64,000 nt of DNA from Rhizobium sp. 9140 (GCF_900067135.1 NZ_FJUR01000002.1:919501-983500), one strand, 5' to 3'; counted from the stretch's first letter, positions 51,213-59,812 are shown. A program made the numbers and translations. Notes: generated by a model not told the origin, from the sequence alone.

Positions 51213-52199
51213 ATGCGTAGTAAATATTTTGAAGAAAATACTGAAGAAGAGCGGATATCAATTTTTCAGGAATACTTTGACAGGGACATAGAAAGTTTCT
51301 TTACATCAAGCATCAGCTGCTGCGCCGAATGCCAAGAAGAATTCGAGGAACAGTGGCCTGGGACCGTATCTCACGATGTTGAACTTCAGCATGGATATCA
51401 GACCGTCCACGACTTTATCGCACAGAGCCGAATCCAAGACGCATTCTATGCTGAAGAAATCGAACATTATTCGAAATTTCTTACGTGCCCGAACTGTGGT
51501 GCGGACCTTGATCGGGACTTCTGGATATATGAGCATCCTTTTGACGTTCCGATCGAGTTTTTCAATCAGATGAGTGAGATCGCTCAGATCGCTCATCGAA
51601 CGCCGTTCCTCCTACTCACTCACGAATTTGCCGCTGAAGTTTTCTCGACCATCGCGGCGCGCGCGCCTCAGGTTACGCCAGCATTGATAGACGGTACACT
51701 TTTCCGGTCTAGACGGGCGGAGGGGCTGCCATACCCGACACTTCAGGATTTCGCTGCGCCTCCGGCTAACGTGGTCCCTGAAGGTCGATACAATCATTCT
51801 GCCCATCCAATGATGTATCTGTCGAAGGCTAGAAATACAGCACTTGCCGAGGTCGGAACTGCTGGCGCACGCTTCCATGTCGTAGAGGTCGAGCTGCAGT
51901 CTCCTTTAAGGGTCCTGAACTTGAGCTACTTAGGAGAAGCAGAGACACGCTCAGAGATTGTATTCCAATGTCTGGCGCGCTCCGCACTTTGCGCTGCGCC
52001 GCGGCTTGGGGAGGGATGGACAAAACGAGAGTACGTTTTTACCCGCTTTGTTGCTGACTGTGCCCGCCACGCTGGCTTCGATGCCATCGAATTTGGTTCA
52101 ACGAAGCATCCATCGGGTACAAACTTAGTGTTGCTCGAGCCTCCGGCGATTTTGGATGGCTTCGCTCAACTTGTTAACATCGAAACACTTGACCTCTGA
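51213..52199 (+). CDS. RES-domain NAD+ phosphorylase with zinc-ribbon-like N-terminus
   Basis: This is a 328-residue protein. The C-terminal half is the RES toxin domain: NVVPEGRYNHSAHPMMYLSK (Arg192), then ALAEV (Glu213), FHVVEVELQSPLRVLNL and FDAIEFGSTKHPSGTN. RES enzymes break NAD+ and so stop growth. The N-terminal part has two CxxC pairs, SCCAECQ (36-40) and LTCPNCGADL (92-95), forming a probable zinc ribbon that is not in the usual Xre-RES toxins. No antitoxin-type gene of the Xre-MbcA class lies beside it. The upstream region is AT-rich, unlike its surroundings, a sign of transfer. It is likely a defence effector. Confidence 0.8.
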   Translation: MRSKYFEENTEEERISIFQEYFDRDIESFFTSSISCCAECQEEFEEQWPGTVSHDVELQHGYQTVHDFIAQSRIQDAFYAEEIEHYSKFLTCPNCGADLDRDFWIYEHPFDVPIEFFNQMSEIAQIAHRTPFLLLTHEFAAEVFSTIAARAPQVTPALIDGTLFRSRRAEGLPYPTLQDFAAPPANVVPEGRYNHSAHPMMYLSKARNTALAEVGTAGARFHVVEVELQSPLRVLNLSYLGEAETRSEIVFQCLARSALCAAPRLGEGWTKREYVFTRFVADCARHAGFDAIEFGSTKHPSGTNLVLLEPPAILDGFAQLVNIETLDL

Positions 52200-52312
52200 A
52201 CCTTCTGCAGGCCCTACATTACGACGGCTTCGCTGCCGTGGCGTCGGCCTGCGCGGATAGACGCGATCTGAAGAAAAGTCTACATGATGGGTATATCTCG
52301 GCTTCAACTCGC

Positions 52313-53107
52313 ATGGGAGGACTGGTGACTAGCTGGGTCTGTGCATTCTGTGGACCAACGGATCGGAAGCGAACCAAGGAACACCTCTGGCCCGCGAGCC
52401 TCCATCGACGCGTCGTAGCCTTGCTCGACGGGGGTGAGCAAAAATTCTGGGTGGCCCGTTTGGATAAGGCTCTTTCAAACGAACCTACCATTCGGGATGT
52501 TTGTGCAGTCTGTAACAACGGCGAATTATCGAAGCTTGATAATTATATCTGCGAGGCCTTCGATCGTGATTTTTCTGTAATCCGCGAGCGTGGAGAGAAG
52601 GTTTCACTGGATTACGACTATCACCGGCTTAAACGTTGGTTGCTGAAGATGTCGTACAACTCAGCACGTATGAGCGGCACCGACGTGCCGCTGTTTCAGC
52701 CGTTGCTTCCGTACATAATGAGGCAGAGCCTGCCCGCGGGACGGAATGTGAAGCTCTTCCTGGAGATGACATATCCCAGCGAAATACCCGCGGATGAGCT
52801 GCAAGACGGAATGCCGGCTGCCGTGAGACCGGCCGTTAACCGTGTCGGGTTCTTTGGCTGCCCAACGCAGAGCGGCATGAAGTGGCTGCGGGCGGTCCAT
52901 TTGAGGAGCTTCACTTTCCTTCTTGCGTTTTTACCACCGACGGCGAGCGCGGCGTCGATGCACGCTTTCGTCGACGAACTCCTCTCGAGCCGCCCTTCAG
53001 CGCGCGAGCTTCGGGCTTCAATGTCTCGAGTAACGTTGCAGTGTGACGGTATCGACTGCTGGACATCATTAAAGTCCGGCATGACCAATCGCATTGAGAT
53101 GAAATGA
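52313..53107 (+). CDS. HNH-endonuclease-like protein
   Basis: This is a 264-residue protein. The N-terminus VCAFCGPTDRKRTKEHLWPAS (Cys10, Cys13, His24), followed by VCAVCNNGELSKLDNYI, is the C..C...EH...C..C(N)..G treble clef of HNH nucleases, with the unusual WP after EH. The remaining 200 residues (LKRWLLKMSYNSARMSG, MRQSLPAGRNVKLFL, GFFGCPTQSGMKWLR) are not recognised. It starts about 110 bp after the RES gene on the same strand and may be co-transcribed. I use ATG 52313; the frame is open to 52238 and a GTG lies close by. Nuclease activity is inferred from motifs only. Confidence 0.65.
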   Translation: MGGLVTSWVCAFCGPTDRKRTKEHLWPASLHRRVVALLDGGEQKFWVARLDKALSNEPTIRDVCAVCNNGELSKLDNYICEAFDRDFSVIRERGEKVSLDYDYHRLKRWLLKMSYNSARMSGTDVPLFQPLLPYIMRQSLPAGRNVKLFLEMTYPSEIPADELQDGMPAAVRPAVNRVGFFGCPTQSGMKWLRAVHLRSFTFLLAFLPPTASAASMHAFVDELLSSRPSARELRASMSRVTLQCDGIDCWTSLKSGMTNRIEMK

Positions 53108-53199
53108 AACCACTTACCAAAAAAGGAAGGTGATTTCGCTCATCGGGCGTTTCAATGGCAGACCCGCGCGCCGGGGGCTGTCGGTATCGGTTTCCGGCT

Positions 53200-53288
53200 T
53201 GGCCGTCGCTATGCTAAACCTCCTCTGCTGTTCGGTTCTTTTCGAATAGCCTGCCGCACCTCCTCCCGCGGCAGGCTTTTTCGTTTTT
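53200..53288 (+). ncRNA. Candidate small RNA with anti-Shine-Dalgarno loop motifs
   Basis: The strand contains AACCTCCTC (53217-53225) in a possible loop and ACCTCCTCCC (53258-53267) as the loop of the terminator hairpin. Hairpins exposing CCUCCUCCC, complementary to ribosome-binding sites, mark the 'cuckoo'/alpha-r14 small RNAs of Alphaproteobacteria. The 5' end could be anywhere from about 53140 to 53200. It lies in a 500-bp gap with no gene. Rfam covariance and RNA-seq would confirm it. Confidence 0.5.
53248..53288 (+). terminator. Intrinsic terminator of the candidate sRNA
   Basis: AGCCTGCCGC (53248-53257) and GCGGCAGGCT (53268-53277) form a perfect 10-bp stem around ACCTCCTCCC, followed by TTTTTCGTTTTT. 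It is the strongest terminator in the area. It is 140 bp after the HNH-like gene, so it may end that transcript as well, but the loop motif suggests it belongs to an independent small RNA. The following 53289-53612 hold no recognisable gene. Confidence 0.85.
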
Positions 53289-53612
53289 ACGGCCGTCGCA
53301 TCAAAGGCAGAGGACCAACTGTGGTTCTTGCCTGCTGTCTTCGGTGTTGAGCGATGATGGGGTGACTCCTAAGAGCCGGACCGGATGTTAAAACGGAAAC
53401 ACCGAAGCTAGCACGGTCTCTCGTCTAGCCTGTGCGCCAGTTCTGCCGACATATCTTCAACATCTTGTTTAACCAAAGAAATCGCTGCGAACTTGATGGG
53501 CCAGCGGTTCGATTCCTTTCAAGGCGAAGAGCCTGGTCGCCCAGTGAGTAAGCATTTCATATGGACTCTGTAGTTCATCTGCATTACAGGTGGTGTGTAG
53601 TCGGAGACAGCT

Positions 53613-53921
53613 ATGGCGTCGAACTCATTAGTACAAACTCGCATTGATGCGGACGTTCGGGATCGGGCCTCTGCGGTGCTTGAAAGCATGGGCCTTACTG
53701 TGTCGGACGCGGTTCGCATCTTGCTAACCCGTACCGCCAATGAAGGAGCACTGCCGCTCGAGCTTATTTCAGGCAGCGAAGCTCATGATGCTTGGTTTCG
53801 TAGCAAGGTTCTCGAAGCGTTGAACGACACCAGACCGGATGTGCCGGATGATGAAGTCCAGGCCCATTTTGAGAAACGTCGAGCGGCAGCGCGCATTAAA
53901 GCAGCGGCACGTAAGCCGTGA
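53613..53921 (+). CDS. RelB/DinJ family antitoxin
   Basis: This is a 102-residue protein. The ribbon-helix-helix N-terminus SLVQTRIDADVRDRASAVLESMGLTVSDAVRILLTRTA is the standard RelB/DinJ fold, with the Ser/Asp turn that starts the second helix. The basic C-terminal tail (EKRRAAARIKAAARKP) would wrap the toxin. Its stop overlaps the toxin gene by four bases (ATGA). Confidence 0.92.
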   Translation: MASNSLVQTRIDADVRDRASAVLESMGLTVSDAVRILLTRTANEGALPLELISGSEAHDAWFRSKVLEALNDTRPDVPDDEVQAHFEKRRAAARIKAAARKP

Positions 53922-54211
53922 AGCTTTCGTGGTCAGCATTTGCATTGTCAGATCGAGACGCCATCTTCACCTTTATCGAGGCAGATAGTCCTTCAGCTGC
54001 CATAATGGTGGACGAAAGGATTGTCTCTGCCGCTCGTCGTCTGATCGATTTTCCGGCAAGTGGTCGCGTCGGTAGAATTGCCGGTACGCGCGAATTGGTG
54101 ATCACCGGCACTCCATACGTTGCGGCGTATGCCGTGACACCATCGGCGGTTCGTATTCTCCGCGTTCTTCATGGAGCCCAAGAATGGCCAGACTCCTTTC
54201 CAACCAGCTAG
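53918..54211 (+). CDS. RelE/ParE family toxin
   Basis: This 97-residue protein belongs to the ParE branch: LSWSAFALSDRDAIFTFIEADSP, the helix AARRLIDFPASGRVGRI, and the core strands TRELVITGTPYVAAYAV and VRILRVLHGAQEWP. The shape is complete, including the R-V-L-H-G-A-Q-x-W-P ending. It is predicted to poison gyrase (ParE) or cleave mRNA (RelE); this sequence is closer to ParE. It is coupled to the RelB-like antitoxin. The following 284 bp to 54495 show no gene. Confidence 0.92.
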   Translation: MKLSWSAFALSDRDAIFTFIEADSPSAAIMVDERIVSAARRLIDFPASGRVGRIAGTRELVITGTPYVAAYAVTPSAVRILRVLHGAQEWPDSFPTS

Positions 54212-54495
54212 GCTTAGAACTTCGTGTCCGAGATTAGCGGGTCTCCAGTTCGATTCCGTTAAAGAGCTAGATGGCTTGAGAGATAAATCTGAACAACCTG
54301 GCACACATATATTCATTGCCTAACAGCTCGGAGAAAGAACGACACCCCCAGTCTTGGCTGTCGTCCTCTCTCGACTGCGCTGCTTGCCTCGTTGCCTAGA
54401 AACCGTCCGCTTTGCAAAGAGGTCACTGGACGACTAGCGCAGGTTTAGGGGAGGTCACGCAGCGGTGTCTGACTGTCTGAATTTCGCGGATCGGG

Positions 54496-55281
54496 TTAGG
54501 CTTTCTGGCCTGCAGCTTCCAGGATAAGCTCCGCGACCTCGTCCGGGTGCGAGATCAGCGAGAGATGGCTGGCTTTCAATTCGATTGCCTTTGCGTCCAT
54601 GCGCTTGGCGAGAAAGCGCTGCAGGTCCGGGTTGATCGTGCGGTCCTCGCTCGACACCGCGTAATAGCTGGGCTTGTGGCGCCAAGCGGCTTCGATAACT
54701 TTGCCTGAGAGTAGCGCCTTCTGGAACGGATACTGCGTTGCATACAGCACCTTCGCGCGGGCCGTTGGAATGTCGCCGGCGAAGTCCTCGAGGAATGCCT
54801 TCTCGCTAAGTCTCCCTTCCTCACCGTCGAAAACGATCCCGGCAGAAGCGGGGGGAGTAGGGAAGGTTTTTGCCAAAGCGCCAAAATCCTCGTTTGCGTC
54901 TGGTGCACGGGCGGCGACGTACACGAGAGCCGACACATTAGGATGCATGCCGGCCTGAGTTACAATCATTCCCCCAAATGAGTGCCCTACCAATACTGTT
55001 GGCCCATCCTGCCGCGCCAGTACTCGCTCCGCAGCAGCAACCGATTCCGAGAGAGTAGTCAGAGGGTTCTGCACGGATGTGATGTTCAAGCCCTCGGGCT
55101 GCAGCCTCGATATCACTTCGCTCCAGCAGGAACCATCTGCGAATAGCCCATGGACGAAGACAACGTTACGGGCCTTTTCTGGGTGGCCGGCCGCCGATGC
55201 GGCCATGCCTTTGGTTGAAAGCATTGATGCTGCCGCGCCGGCAAGCATAGCAGCGGAAAATGTGCGCCTGTTCATGATCAT
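54496..55281 (-). CDS. Exported alpha/beta hydrolase
   Basis: This is a 261-residue protein. ATG 55281 is preceded by AAGGA; the frame is open to 55647, but that would overlap the divergent sigma gene. The N-terminus MIMNRRTFSAAMLAGAAASML is a Tat-type signal. The hydrolase fold has NVVFVHGLFADGSCWSEVI (oxyanion loop), the nucleophile elbow VLVGHSFGGMIVTQAG (Ser in GHSFG), an acid in SSEDRTINPD and the final His in ASHLSLISHP. It resembles pyrethroid-hydrolase/MhpC-like secreted esterases. It is divergent from an ECF sigma factor, which may control it. Confidence 0.85.
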   Translation of the reverse strand: MIMNRRTFSAAMLAGAAASMLSTKGMAASAAGHPEKARNVVFVHGLFADGSCWSEVISRLQPEGLNITSVQNPLTTLSESVAAAERVLARQDGPTVLVGHSFGGMIVTQAGMHPNVSALVYVAARAPDANEDFGALAKTFPTPPASAGIVFDGEEGRLSEKAFLEDFAGDIPTARAKVLYATQYPFQKALLSGKVIEAAWRHKPSYYAVSSEDRTINPDLQRFLAKRMDAKAIELKASHLSLISHPDEVAELILEAAGQKA

Positions 55282-55329
55282 TCCGGACTTCCTTTCATCG
55301 TAAAGCACATGCTTCGGAGGAGTCTTTCG

Positions 55330-55344
55330 TTGGGAATTCCCCAA
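55330..55344. promoter_or_regulatory. Near-palindrome in the divergent promoter of hydrolase and sigma gene
   Basis: TTGGGAATTCCCCAA is almost a perfect palindrome and lies midway between the hydrolase start (55281) and the sigma start (55441). It could be an operator or part of an ECF -35 element (GGAATT-type). This is low-confidence evidence that the two divergent genes are controlled together. Confidence 0.35.
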
Positions 55345-55440
55345 TCTTACATCGTCACGACTATGTGATCGGCGCGTAAATTCGAATAAATTCGCGATAG
55401 GTCGTAACAATGGGTTTCGTCCAACCGAAAGCATGGGTGC

Positions 55441-56013
55441 ATGGACACACGGGAAGACAGATGGGCGAAAGCGATGCGCGCGGAACGCACTGGAGATAGC
55501 GCTGCCTACGAGGCGTTTCTCAGGGCTTTCGCCGCTTCGGTGCGGCGGATCGTCGAGGCGCATTTGCGATATATGGGTTTCAGTCTTTACGAGGCAGAGG
55601 ATGTCGTCCAGGAAGTGCTCATAGCAGTGCATTTCCGTCGCCACCAATGGGATACGAAGCGGTCTCTGCTTCCGTGGCTGAACGCAATTACGCGCTACAA
55701 GATCATTGATGCCAGCCGGCGCTTGGGCCGTGACGCACGCACGCGCGTTGATTTGACCGAGGAGCAGTGGGCCGGCTTGTTCTCATTTGAGGTGTTCGAT
55801 CCTGAACGCAATCCGGCAGATGTTGAAAAACTAATCTCCGCCTTGCCCCCTGGCGAACAGGCAGCCGTCCGAGCCATCGGGCTTGAGGGTGCCTCTACCA
55901 AAGAGGCCGCTGCGCGAATCGGTTCCACCGAGGGAGCGGTGCGCGTCGCTTTCCATCGCTCGTTGAAGAAACTGATGGCGGCAACACAGAGAAGAGGCCC
56001 CGGGCATGAATGA
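55441..56013 (+). CDS. ECF-family RNA polymerase sigma factor
   Basis: This 190-residue sigma factor has region 2 in RRIVEAHLRYMGFSLYEAEDVVQEVLIAVHFRRHQW and LPWLNAITRYKIIDASRR, and region 4 in LEGASTKEAAARIGSTEGAVRVAFHRSLKKL. It is followed by an NrsF-type membrane protein with an 8-bp overlap, the standard partner of this ECF group (like SigF/NrsF in Caulobacter, used in heavy-metal or oxidative stress). The divergent hydrolase is a likely target. Note the short TEDVVQEV-type helix is intact, so the factor should be functional. Confidence 0.92.
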   Translation: MDTREDRWAKAMRAERTGDSAAYEAFLRAFAASVRRIVEAHLRYMGFSLYEAEDVVQEVLIAVHFRRHQWDTKRSLLPWLNAITRYKIIDASRRLGRDARTRVDLTEEQWAGLFSFEVFDPERNPADVEKLISALPPGEQAAVRAIGLEGASTKEAAARIGSTEGAVRVAFHRSLKKLMAATQRRGPGHE

Positions 56014-56653
56014 CAATCGACAACCAACGGACGATCTTATTCGAGGGCTTGCAGCGCAAGCTGGTAAAGGCGCGTCACTTTCGCTCCGTCTCTCGATCGT
56101 CCTACCTGTCGCGCTGGTCTTTTCGATCCTGGCAGCGACTGGTGTCGTTGTGATGATCGCCGGACCTCGCTCCGACCTCATGCAGATACTCCCGACATGG
56201 ACGTTCCTGTTCAAGGTCATCGGCATGGTTCTTGTAGCTGCCGGCGGGTTTCAGCTTGTTTTGACAGTGGTCCAGCCGGGCCAGGCGCCTCATACGGTTC
56301 TTTTTCTTGCTCCAGCACTGGTGTTCCTGCTTATCGGAGCTCTGTTTGATCGGAGCGGCTTTCCCCTGCTTGGGGTTCACACCTACTCGGTGCTAAAATG
56401 TGCGGGTACTATCATCATGGCATCCATCCCGGCGCTCGCCGCTGTTCTCTATGCGATGCGAGCCGGAACGCCCACGCGGCTCAGGCGGGCAGGCGCTGTT
56501 GCAGGTTTCCTTGCAGGTTCCGTGGGTGGTCTCGCCTATACCATCGCCTGCCTCAACGATGGCGCTGCCTTTGTGGCGATATGGTATTCGATCGCCATTG
56601 CATGTGTAACGGCACTGGGAGCGTTATTCGGGCCCAAACTGTTGAGGTGGTAG
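56006..56653 (+). CDS. NrsF-family (DUF1109) membrane anti-sigma factor
   Basis: This is a 215-residue protein with six membrane helices: SLSLRLSIVLPVALVFSILA, WTFLFKVIGMVLVAAGGFQLVL, TVLFLAPALVFLLIGALF, KCAGTIIMASIPALAAVLYA, AGAVAGFLAGSVGGLAYTIAC and AFVAIWYSIAIACVTALGAL. The layout and an N-terminal DDLIRGLAAQAG helix fit the DUF1109/NrsF family that holds the ECF factor at the membrane. The two cysteines in the loops (KCAG, ACLND) are of the kind used for metal sensing in NrsF. It overlaps the sigma stop. Confidence 0.88.
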   Translation: MNDNRQPTDDLIRGLAAQAGKGASLSLRLSIVLPVALVFSILAATGVVVMIAGPRSDLMQILPTWTFLFKVIGMVLVAAGGFQLVLTVVQPGQAPHTVLFLAPALVFLLIGALFDRSGFPLLGVHTYSVLKCAGTIIMASIPALAAVLYAMRAGTPTRLRRAGAVAGFLAGSVGGLAYTIACLNDGAAFVAIWYSIAIACVTALGALFGPKLLRW

Positions 56654-56829
56654 CAAGGTCAGTTTGGTAATAGATGCTATTTTCCCTTCAACGCAATGGG
56701 TACAGTCAGTCATCTCGCTGCGGACCCAAGCGCCAATCTGAAGCGATCTCATGTTTCGGGCAGATCATCTAAAGTCGACAGGCCAGACCGGCGCCCGGGT
56801 TCGAGAAAAAATCGTCATCGCTTCGTTTC

Positions 56830-57831
56830 ATGACAGAGCAAGAAATGAGCAATTCCTTACGCAGTGCAGCCGTCCCTTCACGGATAATTCAGGTCCCACA
56901 GTCCATCAGCGTCGAAGCACAAGCGGCACTGTCGCGCCTGGTCGCCGAGGACGGCAGCCCTATCAATGCGCGGTTCGAAATGCCGTCCCCAGAGGATTTT
57001 TCAGGCTGGATGATGATGAAAGCCGCAGTAGATGCGCATTACGCCGCCGCGGCCAAAGATCTTGCCGGGAGTTTGCAGTCCACAGTCAAGACAATTGTAG
57101 TCGAACAAGCAACGATCCATGTCGCGACGCCGCACGGAGCATTTCATGAGCGTGGCGCACTCATCGACCTGCATGGCGGCGCATTGGTGTTCGGAGGCGG
57201 TGAGGCCTGTCTTGTCAGTGCGCGACGTCAAGCTCACCAGCATGCCGTGCGATGCTACGGCGTCGATTACCGGATGCCGCCTGAGCATCCCTATCCGGCC
57301 GCTCTTGATGACTGCTTAGCCACGTACCGTCATGTCTTGGCAGGTCACTCCCCCGACAAGGTAATCATCCTGGGGAGATCGGCGGGCGGCAATCTCGCGA
57401 CCGCCATGCTGCTGCGGGCGAGAGATGAAGGCATGCCAATGCCTGGCAGGTTAGTCTTGCTCTCGCCACAGGCTGACCTCACCGAATCCGGTGACAGCAT
57501 CCAGACCAACCAGATGATCGATCTCGTTCTGCCCCGCCCGCTAAGATCAAACAACCTGCTCTACGCCGGTGGTGCCGATCTTTCCGATCCCTATCTATCG
57601 CCGCTCTTCGGCGATTTGGCGGGCTTTCCGCCGACATTCCTGCAGACCGGCACGCGTGACCTGTTCCTATCGAACACGGTGAGGATGCATCGAGCCTTGC
57701 GAAAAGCTGGCGTGGAAACCGAATTGCACGTCTTCGAAGCTATGCCCCATGGTGGCTTCATGGGTGGGACGCCGGAAGACCAAGAACTCGAAGCGGAGAT
57801 TCACCGGTTCGTCATGGCAAACTGGAACTGA
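56830..57831 (+). CDS. HSL-family alpha/beta hydrolase (esterase/lipase)
   Basis: This is a 333-residue protein. The oxyanion motif is LIDLHGGALVFGGGEACL, the nucleophile elbow VIILGRSAGGNLATAMLLRA (Ser in GRSAG), the acid in LQTGTRDLFLSN and the His in MPHGGFMGG. It is the hormone-sensitive-lipase branch that hydrolyses short esters. No signal peptide, so it is cytosolic. The SDR gene at 57877 faces it tail to tail, leaving 45 bp. A partner role in metabolising a cyclic ester or ketone is possible but unsupported. Confidence 0.9.
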   Translation: MTEQEMSNSLRSAAVPSRIIQVPQSISVEAQAALSRLVAEDGSPINARFEMPSPEDFSGWMMMKAAVDAHYAAAAKDLAGSLQSTVKTIVVEQATIHVATPHGAFHERGALIDLHGGALVFGGGEACLVSARRQAHQHAVRCYGVDYRMPPEHPYPAALDDCLATYRHVLAGHSPDKVIILGRSAGGNLATAMLLRARDEGMPMPGRLVLLSPQADLTESGDSIQTNQMIDLVLPRPLRSNNLLYAGGADLSDPYLSPLFGDLAGFPPTFLQTGTRDLFLSNTVRMHRALRKAGVETELHVFEAMPHGGFMGGTPEDQELEAEIHRFVMANWN

Positions 57832-57876
57832 GGCGGGGAACTTAGACAGGTTTGGCGCAGCTTCTCTGTTGCCCAG

Positions 57877-58686
57877 CTATGTCCCTGGCCACATTCCTCC
57901 GTCAAGTCGGAGGTTCGCCCCTGTGATATAGCCGGCACGAGGGCTTGAGAGAAAAGCAATCGCATCCGCAATCTCCTCGAGGGTTCCGACCCTTCCAACG
58001 GGCACCTGAGCAAACAACGGCAGGATTTCTTTCTCTATGTCGTCCCAGGGGGCGTCAACGGGCATCCCCCTCTCAACGGCTTTCTTACGGAATGCGGTAT
58101 CCAGGCTAATGCTATGCACCGTTCCAGGCGACACGGTGTTTGCGGTGATGCCGCGCGCAGCAACGTCTTTTGCGAGCGACGCCGTCATCGCGATCATGGC
58201 TGCCTTAGCGGCGGAGTAGTCCGGTCGACTTGCGGGCGGCATCAGGGCCGCCAGGCTTGAGATGTTTATGATCCGACCCCACCGCGATGCTTTCATTGCG
58301 GGCAGAACGAGCGAGATGATCCTCACAGATGCGAGCACGTTCCTGTCATAGACAGCCGCCCACGTTTCAGAGTTTGTGGAGGTCCAATCCTCCGCCGGGG
58401 CAGATCCGCCGGCATTATTGACCAGGATGTCGACCGACCCTGCTGTAGCCTTGGAATCCCTAACAAGACGATCGACCTGATCCGACACTGTGAGGTCGCC
58501 GAATACCGCGAATGCCCGCCCTCCAGAGGATATGATATCATGCGCGACTTCCTCTGTTTTCATTCTGTCGCGACCGTGGACAAGAACGGTTGCCCCTTCC
58601 TTCGCGAGGCCTCTGGCCACACCCTCGCCAATCCCCTTGCTGCTTCCCGTGACCAGCGCAACCTTGTTTTGGAGTTGTAAGTCCAT
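57877..58686 (-). CDS. SDR-family oxidoreductase (3-oxoacyl reductase-like)
   Basis: This is a 269-residue enzyme. The NAD(P)-binding motif is VALVTGSSKGIGEGVARGL (TGxxxGIG), NNAG in VDILVNNAGGSAP, the catalytic Ser in GRIINISSLAAL, and the Tyr-Lys in RPDYSAAKAAMIAMTA, with the C-terminal ITGANLRLDGGMWPGT. All residues are intact. It is divergent from the HxlR regulator (46 bp apart), a pairing that usually means the regulator controls this gene in response to a quinone or aldehyde. Substrate unknown. Confidence 0.93.
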   Translation of the reverse strand: MDLQLQNKVALVTGSSKGIGEGVARGLAKEGATVLVHGRDRMKTEEVAHDIISSGGRAFAVFGDLTVSDQVDRLVRDSKATAGSVDILVNNAGGSAPAEDWTSTNSETWAAVYDRNVLASVRIISLVLPAMKASRWGRIINISSLAALMPPASRPDYSAAKAAMIAMTASLAKDVAARGITANTVSPGTVHSISLDTAFRKKAVERGMPVDAPWDDIEKEILPLFAQVPVGRVGTLEEIADAIAFLSSPRAGYITGANLRLDGGMWPGT

Positions 58687-58732
58687 GATATTTGATCCGT
58701 CTTACCGTCTCCAGCAGATATGAGGTTCGTCG

Positions 58733-59113
58733 ATGAAGCAGGCAATTACGCACTTTATAGTGCCTGTCGAGGACAGGGCGACGTGCCTCGGAGCCGACGG
58801 TTCTGTCTCTCATGTCAGCAGGGTGCTTCGGATGATCACAGGACGTTGGAAACTGCCGATCCTTTTCCGATTGTTCGCCGAACCATCATTGCGGGCATCG
58901 CAGTTCATGAGAGACATACCTGGGATATCCCAGAAGATGCTAACGCAACATCTCAGGGAGCTGGAAATTGACGGCCTCATAATCCGGCACGACTTTCAAG
59001 AGCAGCCTCCTCGTGTCGAATACTCGCTGAGTTCGGCAGGCCGCGGGCTTATGCCGATTTTGATGGCCGTCAGGGAATTCTCTCGGGATTATCCCGTCGA
59101 TAGGCGTCGCTAA
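58733..59113 (+). CDS. HxlR-family transcriptional regulator
   Basis: This is a 126-residue winged-helix protein. VSRVLRMITGRWKLPILFRLFAEPSLRASQFMRDIPGISQKMLTQHLRELEIDGLI is the HxlR/MarR-like DNA-binding domain, and the wing is QEQPPRVEYSLSSAGRGLMPIL. A cysteine at about residue 18 (RATCLGADG) matches the redox-sensing position of many HxlR proteins. It is divergent from the SDR gene and should repress it until a reactive electrophile modifies the cysteine. Confidence 0.9.
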   Translation: MKQAITHFIVPVEDRATCLGADGSVSHVSRVLRMITGRWKLPILFRLFAEPSLRASQFMRDIPGISQKMLTQHLRELEIDGLIIRHDFQEQPPRVEYSLSSAGRGLMPILMAVREFSRDYPVDRRR

Positions 59114-59193
59114 CTAAGTTGGGCACCGACGCTTGGCGCATCATCCCGAAAATATCGCTTGTATTGTGGACCGAATGGTTCCATATATTTGCC

Positions 59194-59805
59194 ATGGTCA
59201 AGCGCAATCAAATATCCGCGTCCGTCGGTCGCCCTCGAGAATTCGAACTCGATGAAGTAGTTCGAAAAGCAATGCACGTATTTTGGAATCGTGGATATCA
59301 CGATGCATCCCTTCCCGACTTGCTTGAGGGCATGGAACTTTCCAGAGGCAGCTTTTATAAGGCTTTCGTCGACAAGAGAGGCATCTATCTGCGCGCCCTC
59401 GACGCTTACATCGAGGACGCCGTTCGCTCGGTCGGTGAAACGCTGCATTCCAATCCGTCGCCCAAAGCAGCAATTCGAGACGCTTTCTCGCAACAAGTGG
59501 ATCAAGCATCCGGACCGGAAGGTTTGCGTGGCTGCTTTGTCGTCTTTGCAGCCGTCGAAATGCTTCCAGAGGATAAAGAGGTCGCACCACGTATTTCCCG
59601 GCTGTTCAGACGTCTGCAAGATCTTTATGCGGCGGCGATCATAAGAGCCCAGGCCGTGGGCGAAATCGATCCAGGGCTGGATGAACGAACGCTCGCCAGG
59701 TTCCTCGTGTGTCAGATCCAAGGTATGCGGGTCCTGGCCAAGGCAGGAGCGGATCGCGCTGAGACGAGGGCCATGGTCGAACTGGCGCTGAAGGCACTTG
59801 GCTGA
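59194..59805 (+). CDS. TetR-family transcriptional regulator
   Basis: This is a 203-residue protein. I chose ATG 59194, which starts MVKRNQISASVGRPREFEL; the frame is open from 59119. The HTH reads LDEVVRKAMHVFWNRGYHDASLPDLLEGMELSRGSFYKAFVDKRGIYLRAL. The C-terminal ligand domain has CFVVFAAVEMLPEDKEV and FLVCQIQGMRVLAKAGA, of the type that represses efflux genes. A perfect operator-like inverted repeat (59813-59832) and a truncated MFS drug exporter follow directly, so the intended target is that exporter, now broken. Confidence 0.92.
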   Translation: MVKRNQISASVGRPREFELDEVVRKAMHVFWNRGYHDASLPDLLEGMELSRGSFYKAFVDKRGIYLRALDAYIEDAVRSVGETLHSNPSPKAAIRDAFSQQVDQASGPEGLRGCFVVFAAVEMLPEDKEVAPRISRLFRRLQDLYAAAIIRAQAVGEIDPGLDERTLARFLVCQIQGMRVLAKAGADRAETRAMVELALKALG

Positions 59806-59812
59806 CCCAAAA

